A stretch of DNA of 64,000 nt, taken from assembly GCA_963816725.1 (NCBI GenBank), contig CAWFMC010000022.1:156691-220690 (forward strand), in the 5' to 3' direction. This document shows, piece after piece, positions 54,581 through 63,775 of the stretch. The position numbers were made by a program, and so were the translations under genes. The notes beneath the pieces were generated by a model. It did not search any database. It was not told the DNA's origin and worked only from the letters and a program-made list of their open reading frames with translations. How positions within the stretch are numbered: position 1 is the stretch's first letter; each line of letters begins with the position of its first letter. The DNA comes from CAVSUB01 sp963816725. Its GTDB lineage: Bacteria > Acidobacteriota > Vicinamibacteria > Vicinamibacterales > 2-12-FULL-66-21.

Positions 54581-55222
54581 CTACCGGGCCATCGGACCGG
54601 CGCGGTTGTTCAGCGAGTCGATGTCGGCGGTCGTGCTGATCCCGCCGAGACAGCTGGCCCCGAACTCGGGTGTGGTGGCCGGGTTGTTCTTGAACTCTCG
54701 AATGAACCGCGGCAGTTGCGGATCGTCGGCCCCCGCGAGGCGAATCTGGCGGTTCCAGGCGCTTGCCACGACAGGCGCAGGAAGACCGGGGTATGGACTG
54801 AGCACCATGTAGTCGTCTGAGGCCATCGCTTGCAGCCGCTGCACGTCGGCCGGCGGGAGGTCGGGGCGATAGGTGATCCAGATCGCGCCGTGCTCGAGCG
54901 CGTGCACGGCGTGCTCGTTATGGAGTGGCACCGTGTAGATCCCGCAATTCTGCCAGGCGACGTTGTGCGGGCCGCCCATCGGCGGTGACTCCCGATACGT
55001 CAACGGACCGGCCAGATGCTGGGCCGCGGGGTAGTGCGCCGTCACGACGTTCGCACTGAAGGAGCGGTCGTCGAACATTCGATAGGCGGCTACCCCGGCG
55101 ACCGCCACCAGGACCGCCGCCGCGATGGCGAACCGGATGCGCCGCCTGCGCTGCTCCTCTTTCAGCTGCTCGCGGACGGCCGTCGCCGGACCCTTCTTCG
55201 CTCTACTTCTCTGGCGTGACAT
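54581..55222 (-). CDS. DUF3105 membrane-anchored protein
   Basis: 213-residue protein with an N-terminal membrane helix (IRFAIAAAVLVAVAGVAAYRMF) after a basic cytoplasmic segment. The DUF3105 core is clear: SPPMGGPHNVAWQNCGIYTVPL, then NEHAVHALEHGAIWITYRPDL. The conserved Cys and His residues suggest metal binding. Ribosome binding site AGGGAAGCC precedes the ATG. Divergent from a DUF305 gene 45 bp away; such pairs recur in bacteria with copper-related genes, though nothing here proves a copper role. Confidence 0.88.
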   Translation of the reverse strand: MSRQRSRAKKGPATAVREQLKEEQRRRRIRFAIAAAVLVAVAGVAAYRMFDDRSFSANVVTAHYPAAQHLAGPLTYRESPPMGGPHNVAWQNCGIYTVPLHNEHAVHALEHGAIWITYRPDLPPADVQRLQAMASDDYMVLSPYPGLPAPVVASAWNRQIRLAGADDPQLPRFIREFKNNPATTPEFGASCLGGISTTADIDSLNNRAGPMAR

Positions 55223-55267
55223 GGCTTCCCTGCGTGAGATGTTGCAGCATACTGTCGCGGCTCCACA

Positions 55268-55942
55268 ATGTATCCGACTGCGGGGGCACCCCGCCTCCGG
55301 TTCGTCCTCGTCGCGGCTCTCACCATGGCCGTCGTCACCGGCTGCTCACGCTCGCCGGCAGACGGGTCAGCGGACGCCGGATTCGCCCGCGACATGGCCA
55401 CGCATCACGCGCAGGCCGTCGACATGGGCTTCCTGGTGCGGGATCGGACGCGCGACGAGCCCTTGCGTGCCCTGGCCGCCGACATCATTGTCACGCAATC
55501 GGCGCAGCGCGGCATCTTCATGGCCTGGCTTCAGCAATGGGGCCTGCCGCAAGCCTCGCCCGGCCCGCGCATGGCGTGGATGAAGAACGGCGGGCACATG
55601 GGAGCGATCGGCTCCGGCCAGCCGATGACCGGGTCGATGTCCGCACACGGCGCGCCAGCGATGCCCGGATCGCCACTCATGATCGGTATGGCCAATGAGA
55701 CAGAGCTTGACGCGCTCCGCCACGCCGAGGGCCACGACGCCGAGGTGCTGTTCCTGCAGCTGATGATCCGCCATCACGAAGGTGGGGTGCTGATGGCCCA
55801 GGACGTGCTCGAACAGTCACACCGGAACGAGGTCGTCACCCTGGCCCGCAGCGTCGCGAGCAGCCAGACCGGGGAGATCAAGGCGATGACGACGATGCTG
55901 CGCGACCGCGGCGCCGAGCCGCTGCCGACGCTCCTGAAGTAG
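55268..55942 (+). CDS. DUF305 lipoprotein
   Basis: 224-residue exported lipoprotein; the lipobox is near VVTGC after a hydrophobic segment. DUF305 four-helix ferritin-like signatures appear twice: FARDMATHHAQAVDMGFLV, and FLQLMIRHHEGGVLMAQDVLE. A Met/Gly-rich loop (MAWMKNGGHMGAIG, MTGSMSAHGAPAMPG) between them could bind copper or other soft metals (inference). Start at 55268 lies 45 bp from the divergent DUF3105 gene. Confidence 0.88.
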   Translation: MYPTAGAPRLRFVLVAALTMAVVTGCSRSPADGSADAGFARDMATHHAQAVDMGFLVRDRTRDEPLRALAADIIVTQSAQRGIFMAWLQQWGLPQASPGPRMAWMKNGGHMGAIGSGQPMTGSMSAHGAPAMPGSPLMIGMANETELDALRHAEGHDAEVLFLQLMIRHHEGGVLMAQDVLEQSHRNEVVTLARSVASSQTGEIKAMTTMLRDRGAEPLPTLLK

Positions 55943-56335
55943 GATCGGGCTTCGCCGCCCTCGTCAGCGACTTAGTCGTAAAGGTCGGATCGCGATGATG
56001 CCTCACGCTCGGCCGGACGCGGCTCGCGGTTCGCTCCTCCGCGTCCAGCGAGTCCATCGGATCACGAACAACACGAGAAGGCGTGCCGCCAGCCCCCCGA
56101 CCGCGCCGCTGCCCGCGTAGATTCGGTGGTCAGGGCGGCCGAGTCTTTCTGCCATCCGTACCGGTTCGAGCAGTGTGAAGTGCTCGGCAATCTCCGGAGA
56201 ATCGAGCTTCGCCGCGAATGCGCGACGGCGCGGGCGAAGTAAGGATCTACGACGAGAGCGCCACACCTCGGGACGCGGGCGGGGCTCGCGGGGGCGATCG
56301 GTCATCACCCCCGCGGCGGGCCCGCTGTCGTGTGC
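55943..56335. other. Region between DUF305 and TonB receptor genes
   Basis: 393 bp. A leftward ORF at 56003-56308 begins 28 nt after the receptor stop and has one hydrophobic stretch, but its Arg-rich composition and lack of a ribosome binding site make it doubtful. A short GGGC/GCCC hairpin follows the DUF305 stop. Confidence 0.4.
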
Positions 56336-59300
56336 TCAGAAGCGCAGTGTGGCGCGGAGCTGGATTTGCCGCGGATTGTAGGTGACCATTCCGCGGGTCC
56401 CGTAGCTGTTGGAGTTACCCATCCCCGGCACCAGGCCGAGCGCCGGATTCGCGGTCGTGACCGTGCCGCCGAGAGCGCCCGTGTAGCTGCTGCTGAACTG
56501 CGTGTGATTCAGGATGTTCATCGCATCCGCGCCCACTTCGAGACGCAGCGCATTCGGGAGCGCGAACTCGCGGCGGATGCTCATGTCGATGTTGAACCGG
56601 TTGTCAGTACGGATGTCGTTGTAGGTGATGGCCGCGTTGCCATACCAGAACTGATCCGCGACGATGCGCCCGTTCGGGGTCGTGACCACGCGGCCGGCGA
56701 ACGCGTCGGGGTTGTACTTCAGATAGGTTCGCGCCGGCGGCGTGATGATGCGGCCGCTCGGCAGCGTGACCTGCGTCCGGCCGTCATACCAGCCCCAGAG
56801 GTTCTCGGGCAGGACGAGGTCCACACCTTCGACCCGATCGGGGCGCTGGAGAGCCGCACCGTCTGAGGCGCCGGTAATCGCCAGCGGGAATCCGGTCTGC
56901 CAGATGGTCGAACCACTGACCTGCCATCCGCCGAGCACGGCGCTAACGACCTTGTTCGACTCGCCGATCGCTTTGCCCTTGCCGAACGGCAACTCATAGA
57001 GGAACGACGCCACCAGCCGATGCGGGATGTCGCTGTAGCCCAGGCGCCGATTGAGATCGAAGTTGTAGAGGCTGTGATTCCCGCCGCGCGCGCTGGCTCC
57101 GGCGTTGAAGCCCTGGTTGTCTTCCACGGTGTCGGTGTTGTCGATCTCCTTCGACCAGGTGTAAGACGCGTCCAGCATCGCGCCGTTCGCGTAGCGGCGG
57201 TTGACGCGCAGAATCATCGCGTGATAATCCGCCGTCGCCTGCGACAGGTTGACGGCGGCATTGGAACCGACGAGCAGCGGATACGGGAAGAGCGTGTTCT
57301 GCCGTGGAATCGTGCGCTGGCCGAGAACCCCGGCAAAGGGCACGAGCGGCCCGCTCACCGGCTGCCACGGGTTCTGTACGAGCTGCGTCGACGGGTTCAG
57401 CGTGCCGTTGCTGGCGATGAACTGATCGCGCCATTGCGACAGAATCGCCGGATCGATGCTCTGCAGGTTCTGGATCGGGAACGAGCGGTTGTGCAGGTTA
57501 CGGCTCACCGATGCGCTGTAGCCGATCGAGGCCATCCAGCGGGCGCTCAACGCGCGCTCGATGAAGAAATTCCATTGCCGCGCCTGCCCGTTCTTGAGAT
57601 GGCGATCGAAGCGCGCTTCCCCGATGCCATAGACCTCCGGCGCTTCAGGATTGCCGCCGATCGCCGGCGAGACCGGCGCCGGATCCGAGAAGCGGATGAC
57701 CGGCACACCCGCCGGGTTCGAGCCATACGCCTGCTGCAGCACGCCGCCCGCGAAGTTTGCCACGCCGTAGTCCACCGGACTCGAGAAGTAGCCGGTGTTG
57801 GTCGGCAGGTAGGTCACGCCGAAACCACCGCGCAGCACAGTCTTCTCGTTCCACTGATACGCCGCGCCAAGCCGCGGTCCCCAGTTGTCGTAGGTGGTAT
57901 CCCACAGATTGCGGCTGTAGCCTTCCACGCCGGGGAACGCGATCGCCCCGGGCGTGCCGAAGGCACTCTGGGTCGTGAAGTCCCAGGACGACATGCGGTT
58001 GGATCGCTCCGTTGGTCCGGGCTGCACTTCCCACCGCAGCCCGAGATTGACGGTCAGCTTCGACGTTGCCCGCCAGTCGTTCTGCGAGTACACGGCGAAG
58101 TACTTCTGTGAGAAGTCCGGGGCGACATTGGCGCCCGGGCGGATCCACCAGACCCCTGTCCCGAGCAGCATCGCCGCGGCATTGACGCCGCGCTGCGCGT
58201 TGGTCGTCACGAGCGACGCCACGCCACCACTCGCGGTCGTGTACTCGAAATTGAAGTTGCCGCCCTGGTGCGCGAAGGGCGACGGCATCCCCACCGACGC
58301 CTGCTCGGGGTCGTCGTAATGCGACAGCAGGTTGCGGTACTCCAGTCCGCCCTTATGGACCCACTTGCCGCGCGTCTTCGTGAGGCTGCCGCTCACGCTG
58401 TGGTTGGCCTGCCGTTCCCGCGCTGTCCCGAACGTGCCGGCCGACAGACCGGTCCAGTTGCTGCCGCCGCCGTTGCCCCCGTTGTAGCCGTTCGGGGTCA
58501 CGGCCGGAGCGGCGCCGGGCTGGAACATGTAGGGCAGCAGGTTGTCGGGCACGCCGAACGAGGCGTAGTCGGTGAATCCTTCCTTGTTGCCGTTGAGGTT
58601 TTTCGTGTTCACACGGCTGAGCCCATAGCGGACGTCGAGCAGCAGCGTGGGGCTGATCACGACCGCATCGCCGACCTGGACATACGGGTTCTTGTCGGTG
58701 CGCGTCGCCGGGGCGTCGTTGAACGGCGCGGTGCCAAACGGCCGCGGCGTGACGACCTCGGCGTAGGAAATGCCGCCGCTGCCATAGATCGCCTGGTTCT
58801 TCCACTTGAAATCAACGCGATTGTTCGAGCTGTGCCGGCGCACGGTCTGGGTCGTCGTCGATTCGAAGTTGTTCGTGTTGAAGACGTCCTCGGGCGTGCG
58901 GTTCGGCAGCGGGTAATAGCTGTACATCAGGACCGCGTACGGATCCGGGTTCGGGATGATGGCGTTCGGGATCTCGGCGCGGCGATAGAGATCCGAGTTG
59001 ATCTGGCTGACGTTGAACGGGTCGAAGATGCGCGCCGGCACGGGATTCCCGTTCTCGTCGCGGATGAAGGTCTGGCTGAAGTTGCCGACGCGCTCCAGCG
59101 CCGTCGGCACCGTCATCAGCGCGGTCGTTTCCTGATCGTTGCGCAGCAGGTGATAGCTGCTGAAGAAGAACAGCTTGTTGCGCAGCACCGGGCCGCCAAT
59201 CGAGCCGCCGACGTCGTCGACGCGGAAGTCGCGTTTGGGGATGTTCTGCGCGTTGTTCGCGAACGTGTTCGCGTCGAGACCCTGGTGGCGCAGCATGTAG

Positions 59301-60091
59301 GCGCCGCTCCCATGGAACGCGTTCGTGCCGGACTTGGTGCTCATCGAGATCACCGACTGCCCGCGCCCGTACTCAGCACTGAAGTTGTTGGAAATAACCC
59401 GGACTTCCTGCAGGCCTTCCGTGTTCGGAACGACCGAGGCTTCGTTGTAGCCGCCGCCCATCACCGGCAGGCCATCCAGCTGGATGTCGTTGGTGAATGC
59501 ACGCCCACCGTTGACGCCCACCGCCGACCATTGGCGTCGTCCGGCCACACCGATGCCGAACGAATTCAGGCTGGTGGTGTCCGCGGCGGCGGCGCGTGGC
59601 ACGGCACCCGCCTGCAAAAAGGCGTAGGCGAGCGGGTTCTGGGTGATGTTCGGCAGGGCCTCGATCATCTCGGCGCCGATGGCTCCCGACACACTCGTGC
59701 GATCGGTCTGCAGCAGCGGCGACTCCGCTGAGACTTCGACGGTCTGGCCAACTGTCCCGACCGACAACTCGACAGGCACCCGGACGGTTTCGGTCGCGTT
59801 GAGGCTGATGCCCGTTCGCTTGAACGGCGCGAAGCCGGCCAGGGTTACGGTGACGGAGTACGTGCCGGCGGGCAGCAGCGGCGCGGTAAAGAGGCCGGCG
59901 TCGTTGGTCACCAGCTCCTGCGACACGTTCGTGCCTTCGTTGGTGACGACGACCGTGGCGCCGGGCACGATGGCTTTCTGCGGATCGGTGACGGTGCCAG
60001 TGAGCGTGGCGGACCGGATCTGGGCGTGAGCAGCGGACGTCCATGCCAGGCAGACCAGCATCAACATCAAACGGAACAGCTGTTTCAACAC
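56336..60091 (-). CDS. Oar-like TonB-dependent outer-membrane receptor
   Basis: 1251-residue receptor. Signal peptide (MLVCLAWTSAAHAQ), carboxypeptidase-regulatory-like domain at about 25-110 (ATLTGTVTDPQKAIVPGATVVVTNEGT), and plug domain (VGVNGGRAFTNDIQLDGLPVMGG, then SAEYGRGQSVISMSTKSGTN). A large barrel follows, ending in the sorting signal RATLRF. It imports an unknown substrate through the outer membrane. The GTG at 60091 has a GGGGGGAG ribosome binding site. Its promoter contains the palindrome also found at the DtxR locus, so metal-dependent control is likely (inference). The reading frame is intact over 3.7 kb. Confidence 0.92.
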   Translation of the reverse strand: MLKQLFRLMLMLVCLAWTSAAHAQIRSATLTGTVTDPQKAIVPGATVVVTNEGTNVSQELVTNDAGLFTAPLLPAGTYSVTVTLAGFAPFKRTGISLNATETVRVPVELSVGTVGQTVEVSAESPLLQTDRTSVSGAIGAEMIEALPNITQNPLAYAFLQAGAVPRAAAADTTSLNSFGIGVAGRRQWSAVGVNGGRAFTNDIQLDGLPVMGGGYNEASVVPNTEGLQEVRVISNNFSAEYGRGQSVISMSTKSGTNAFHGSGAYMLRHQGLDANTFANNAQNIPKRDFRVDDVGGSIGGPVLRNKLFFFSSYHLLRNDQETTALMTVPTALERVGNFSQTFIRDENGNPVPARIFDPFNVSQINSDLYRRAEIPNAIIPNPDPYAVLMYSYYPLPNRTPEDVFNTNNFESTTTQTVRRHSSNNRVDFKWKNQAIYGSGGISYAEVVTPRPFGTAPFNDAPATRTDKNPYVQVGDAVVISPTLLLDVRYGLSRVNTKNLNGNKEGFTDYASFGVPDNLLPYMFQPGAAPAVTPNGYNGGNGGGSNWTGLSAGTFGTARERQANHSVSGSLTKTRGKWVHKGGLEYRNLLSHYDDPEQASVGMPSPFAHQGGNFNFEYTTASGGVASLVTTNAQRGVNAAAMLLGTGVWWIRPGANVAPDFSQKYFAVYSQNDWRATSKLTVNLGLRWEVQPGPTERSNRMSSWDFTTQSAFGTPGAIAFPGVEGYSRNLWDTTYDNWGPRLGAAYQWNEKTVLRGGFGVTYLPTNTGYFSSPVDYGVANFAGGVLQQAYGSNPAGVPVIRFSDPAPVSPAIGGNPEAPEVYGIGEARFDRHLKNGQARQWNFFIERALSARWMASIGYSASVSRNLHNRSFPIQNLQSIDPAILSQWRDQFIASNGTLNPSTQLVQNPWQPVSGPLVPFAGVLGQRTIPRQNTLFPYPLLVGSNAAVNLSQATADYHAMILRVNRRYANGAMLDASYTWSKEIDNTDTVEDNQGFNAGASARGGNHSLYNFDLNRRLGYSDIPHRLVASFLYELPFGKGKAIGESNKVVSAVLGGWQVSGSTIWQTGFPLAITGASDGAALQRPDRVEGVDLVLPENLWGWYDGRTQVTLPSGRIITPPARTYLKYNPDAFAGRVVTTPNGRIVADQFWYGNAAITYNDIRTDNRFNIDMSIRREFALPNALRLEVGADAMNILNHTQFSSSYTGALGGTVTTANPALGLVPGMGNSNSYGTRGMVTYNPRQIQLRATLRF

Positions 60092-60173
60092 TAGTGACTC
60101 CCCCCCTAGTGGATTCCGTGACGCTGGCGTGGCGCACCGTTACGCGTGGTGAGGTGACGTGCAGCGCGCGGCC

Positions 60174-60203
60174 ATGCTACGCGTGGCGCTTTGACGTGTC
60201 AAA
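60174..60203 (-). promoter_or_regulatory. TonB receptor promoter with DtxR-type palindrome
   Basis: Leftward -35 TTGACA (60202-60197), 17-nt spacer, -10 TAGCAT (60179-60174). The -35 lies inside TTTGAC-GT-GTCAAA (60190-60203), which matches the operator at 5374-5387 in all but the two central bases. A second -10-like TATAGA lies further upstream. Confidence 0.65.
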
Positions 60204-60787
60204 CGATTATCTATACTCGGTCGCCAGCTGAGCGGGAGACTCGGTCACGCATCATCGGCGGGGGGTCTTCAAGGACGGCGGTATTCACCACGATGGCGCG
60301 GAGACGGTAAAGAGCTCTTCTTCATTCCGACCAGGAAACAATCGGATGTAGGACGTCTCCAGCGATGGACAGCGATGTTTGATTCTGAAGAGCAGCCCGG
60401 CGTCCCGATCAACGCATCGTGAACTGGCCTGCAATGCTGAGCAAGTAACCTTCCTGAAGCCCTTAGTCGCTCGCCAGCACGCATAATGACTAATCGCGTG
60501 AGCGCCCTCAGCGACTGCATTGCGCCCTCCCGTTTCGACCGCGAGGGCTGATGCTGCTCTTGATGCTCGCGACGGACACGTGTTCCGACATCGTGAAACG
60601 AGTAGGTCCTCTGCGCCGTCGTACCCTGCGGCGAGGAAACGATCCAGACCCAGAACGCATGGGCCCGCATCCCGGATTGGGCTTGCCACTCGCCTCCGGT
60701 CCTCTTAGGATGGCGGCGTGAATGGGTCGCTGGGCCGTGTCGCTTCAGCCGTTCCCGTTCTCTGACGTCAATCGACTTGGAGGATCT
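60204..60787. other. Long non-coding-looking region
   Basis: About 580 bp between the receptor promoter and the M16 operon. Open frames here (for example leftward 60285-60689) have no domain, ribosome binding site or signal peptide. GC is locally lower than in the neighbouring genes. I see no repeat or structured RNA with confidence; it probably contains the promoter of the peptidase operon. Confidence 0.4.
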
Positions 60788-62134
60788 ATGCTTCGCACCT
60801 TCAGCCGGACGCTCGCGTCCGCGCTCATAGCTCTCGTCTCGGTCAGCGCGGCAGAAAGCCCCGTCATCAAGTTCAGCGACGTCACCCTCAAGAACGGGCT
60901 GCGGGTCATCGTCTCGGAGGATCACACAGCGCCCACGGTCTCGGTGGCGGTCAATTACAACGTCGGGTCGGCCGACGAAAGTCCCGGCCGCACCGGCTTC
61001 GCCCATCTCTTCGAGCACATGATGTTCAAGGGATCCGAGAACGTCGGTCCCGGCGAGCATCCCGCGTTGATCTTCAGCAACGGCGGGACGATGAATGGCA
61101 CCACCAACCAAGACCGCACGCTGTACTTCGAGACGCTGCCGGCCAACCAGCTCGAACTCGCGCTCTTCCTCGAGGCGGATCGCATGCGCTCGCTGGATAT
61201 CAACAAGCCAAACCTCGACAATCAACGCAACGCTGTTCAGGAGGAACGCCGGCTTCGCGTCGACAACCAGCCGTACGGTCACACTTTCGAGAAGACCGGC
61301 GAGCAGGCCTACGACAACCCTGCCTACAAGCACTCGGTGATTGGCTCGATGGAGGATCTCAACGCCGCGTCGGTAGACGACGTCGCGACGTTCTTCAAGA
61401 CCTACTACGCGCCCAACAACGCCGTGTTGTCGATCGTCGGTGACGTCGACACCAAGTCCACCATGGCGCTGGTTGCGAAGTACTTCGGCGTCATCGCGCG
61501 GCAGCCCGATCCGAAGCGGCCGGACCTGCGAGAGCCGCCGCACACGGCGGAGCGCCGCGCTGCGATCGAGGATGGGCTGGCACGGCTCGCCCGGATCGAC
61601 ATCGCCTACATCGTCCCGCCCGCGAACGGCCCCGACAGCGCGCCGATCGACGTGCTGTCGGACGTGCTGTCGAGCGGCCAGAGCTCGCGTTTCAACCAGG
61701 TCATCGTCCGGCAGAAGCAGCTCGCGACCACGGCGTTCGGCGCGTGGCAAGACGCGCGAGGGCCTGGGCTCTTCCAAGTCAGCGCGACCGTGGCCCCTGG
61801 TAAGAAGGCCGAAGACGTCGAGGCGGCGGTTTACGAGGAGATCGAGAAGGTGAAAGCCGGTCCGATCGCCGACTGGGAAATCGAAAAGGCGCACAACAGC
61901 GCACGCCGCAGCCAGGCGGGCGCCGCGACGAGCACGCTCACGCGCGCCATGCAACTGGGTGAGTACGCGCTCTTCTACAACGATCCCAACCTGATTAACA
62001 CCAAGACCGACAAGATGCTCAAGGTGACGGCGGTCGACGTGCAGCGGGTCGCCGCCAAGTACCTCACCAAAGAGAATCGATCGGTGATCGTCACCACGCC
62101 CAAGCCAGCGGCCGGGAGAGGAGGCCAGCAGTGA
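60788..62134 (+). CDS. Secreted M16 zinc metallopeptidase, catalytic subunit
   Basis: 448-residue pitrilysin-family protein with a signal peptide. The inverted zinc motif HLFEHMMFKG (HxxEH) with the downstream Glu in RNAVQEERRLRVDNQ identifies an active M16B subunit. The C-terminal half (IAYIVPPANGPDSAPIDVLSDVLSSG) is the inactive-fold repeat. GGAGGA precedes the ATG. Its stop overlaps the GTG start of the partner gene (GTGA), so the subunits are translated together. It probably degrades peptides in the periplasm. Confidence 0.92.
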   Translation: MLRTFSRTLASALIALVSVSAAESPVIKFSDVTLKNGLRVIVSEDHTAPTVSVAVNYNVGSADESPGRTGFAHLFEHMMFKGSENVGPGEHPALIFSNGGTMNGTTNQDRTLYFETLPANQLELALFLEADRMRSLDINKPNLDNQRNAVQEERRLRVDNQPYGHTFEKTGEQAYDNPAYKHSVIGSMEDLNAASVDDVATFFKTYYAPNNAVLSIVGDVDTKSTMALVAKYFGVIARQPDPKRPDLREPPHTAERRAAIEDGLARLARIDIAYIVPPANGPDSAPIDVLSDVLSSGQSSRFNQVIVRQKQLATTAFGAWQDARGPGLFQVSATVAPGKKAEDVEAAVYEEIEKVKAGPIADWEIEKAHNSARRSQAGAATSTLTRAMQLGEYALFYNDPNLINTKTDKMLKVTAVDVQRVAAKYLTKENRSVIVTTPKPAAGRGGQQ

Positions 62135-63606
62135 AGCCCCGGATTCTCGTTATTGCACTCGTCGGTGCCTGGTCCTTGAGCCTGGCGGCGCAGCAGCCGC
62201 CAGGGGCGTCAGCGCCGCAGAATCCCTCGACCGCGCCGGGCACGATCCTGAAGAACAAGGCGCCGGTTTCCAAGGAGGCCTTGAAGGTCACGCTGCCGAA
62301 GCCGCACGAGGCCGACCTGTCGAACGGCGTGCACCTGATCGTGCTTGAGGATCACCGGACGCCGCTCGTCAGCTTTCAGATGATCATCGACGGCGCGGGC
62401 GGCTACTACGATCCGCCGAGCCTGCCGGGCCTGGCGGGATTCACCGCCAGCCTCATGCGCCAGGGCACCGCGACGAAGACCTCCGAGCAGCTTTCCGAGC
62501 AGCTCGATCGCCTCGCGGCGAGCGTCGGCGTCGGCGCCGGCCTGTCGTCGCCCTCCGCCTCCGTCACCGGCAGCGGCCTCACCAACAACCTGGATACCGT
62601 TCTTGCCCTCATGGCAGACGTACTCCTCCACCCGTCGTTCCCGCAGGAGGAGATTGACCGCTACAAGACTCGGATCCGCGCCGGGTTGATGAACCAGCGC
62701 GCGCAGCCGCAATTCCTGGCGCAGGAGCGCTTCAACCAGGCGGTATACGGCAACCACCCCGCCGCGCGCGTCTCGCCGACGCCGCAGGCGCTCGATGCAT
62801 TGACCCGCGACGCGCTGGTGGAGTTCCACAAGGCGCATTACCTACCGGACCACGCCGTGCTCGCCGTGGCGGGCGACATCACACTTGCCCAGGCGAAGGC
62901 GAAGGCGGAAACCGCGTTCAGCGGCTGGGCGAAAACCGGCGCGACGATTGCCGCCCCGATTGACGCGGCGCCGATCACCGGACCCTCGATTGCCCTGGTC
63001 GTGCGACCCGGCTCAGTGCAGACGACGCTGCTCGTCGGTACGCAGAGCATCCAGCGCACCGATCCCGACTACGACGCGCTGACGCTCGCGAACCGCACCC
63101 TCGGCGGACCGTTCGGCCGCCTGTTCGAGCACCTGCGCGAGCAGAAGGGCTACACCTACGGCGCCAACAGTGGCTTCAGCGCGACGCGCTTTCGCGGCGC
63201 CTGGAACGCTTCGACCGACGTGCGGACGGAAGTCACCGATCCGGCCTTGACCGATCTCATCGACGAAATCCGACAGATGCGCGACACGCCGATTAGCCCC
63301 AAGGAACTCGCGGACATGAAGCGCGCTATCGTCGCCGGCTTCGCGCGGACGCTGGAAAACACCGACGTGCTGCTGAACAACTACATCGACAGCTACCAGT
63401 ACAAACTGCCCCCTGACTACTGGGATACCTATCCGGCGCGCATCGAAGCGATTACGGCCGCCGACGTCCAGCGTGTCGCGCAGAAGTACTGGACAGCCGC
63501 CCGGCTGCAGATCGTCGCGGTCGGGGATCGCGCGACAGTGGAGCCTGCTTTAAAGAAGGTGGGCGCCGTCGTGGTCTACGACGTTGACGGCAAGGTGGTC
63601 CAATGA
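62131..63606 (+). CDS. Secreted M16 peptidase partner subunit (zinc site lost)
   Basis: 491-residue M16-family protein with signal peptide (ILVIALVGAWSLSLAAQ). At the position of HxxEH it reads GLAGFTASLMRQGT, so the zinc site is absent. The R/Y substrate-binding pair is kept in GPFGRLFEHLREQKGYTYGANSG. This matches the noncatalytic partner of heterodimeric M16B peptidases. The GTG at 62131 overlaps the stop of the catalytic subunit, with GAGAGGAGG upstream. Confidence 0.92.
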   Translation: MKPRILVIALVGAWSLSLAAQQPPGASAPQNPSTAPGTILKNKAPVSKEALKVTLPKPHEADLSNGVHLIVLEDHRTPLVSFQMIIDGAGGYYDPPSLPGLAGFTASLMRQGTATKTSEQLSEQLDRLAASVGVGAGLSSPSASVTGSGLTNNLDTVLALMADVLLHPSFPQEEIDRYKTRIRAGLMNQRAQPQFLAQERFNQAVYGNHPAARVSPTPQALDALTRDALVEFHKAHYLPDHAVLAVAGDITLAQAKAKAETAFSGWAKTGATIAAPIDAAPITGPSIALVVRPGSVQTTLLVGTQSIQRTDPDYDALTLANRTLGGPFGRLFEHLREQKGYTYGANSGFSATRFRGAWNASTDVRTEVTDPALTDLIDEIRQMRDTPISPKELADMKRAIVAGFARTLENTDVLLNNYIDSYQYKLPPDYWDTYPARIEAITAADVQRVAQKYWTAARLQIVAVGDRATVEPALKKVGAVVVYDVDGKVVQ

Positions 63607-63706
63607 TTCTCGCAGGACCGGCTTCGGGAGCAGCCGCCGCAACTCGCTCTTCCCAGCCGTCCCGTTTCGCGATTCGGACGAGAACGCGTATGTGGCGGAT
63701 TCGGTA

Positions 63707-63734
63707 GGCCCGGACGATCTCGATCGTCCGGGCC
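63707..63734. terminator. Perfect hairpin after the M16 operon
   Basis: GGCCCGGACGATC pairs perfectly with GATCGTCCGGGCC around a 2-nt centre. No U-tract. It lies between the M16 operon and the convergent receptor fragment. Confidence 0.55.
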
Positions 63735-63775
63735 CATCACTCAGGAAGGTCACCGCCTGCGAGCGCGTGCCGCGA

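Noticed and set aside
54342..54812. Rightward ORF overlapping the DUF3105 gene
   Set aside because: It lies antisense to the well-conserved DUF3105 gene over much of its length and shows no domain.
56003..56308. Leftward ORF downstream of the TonB receptor
   Set aside because: Arg-rich, no ribosome binding site and no recognisable family; one hydrophobic stretch is not enough.
60285..60689. Leftward ORF in the spacer before the M16 operon
   Set aside because: Cys-rich composition without a domain or start signal; probably a chance frame.
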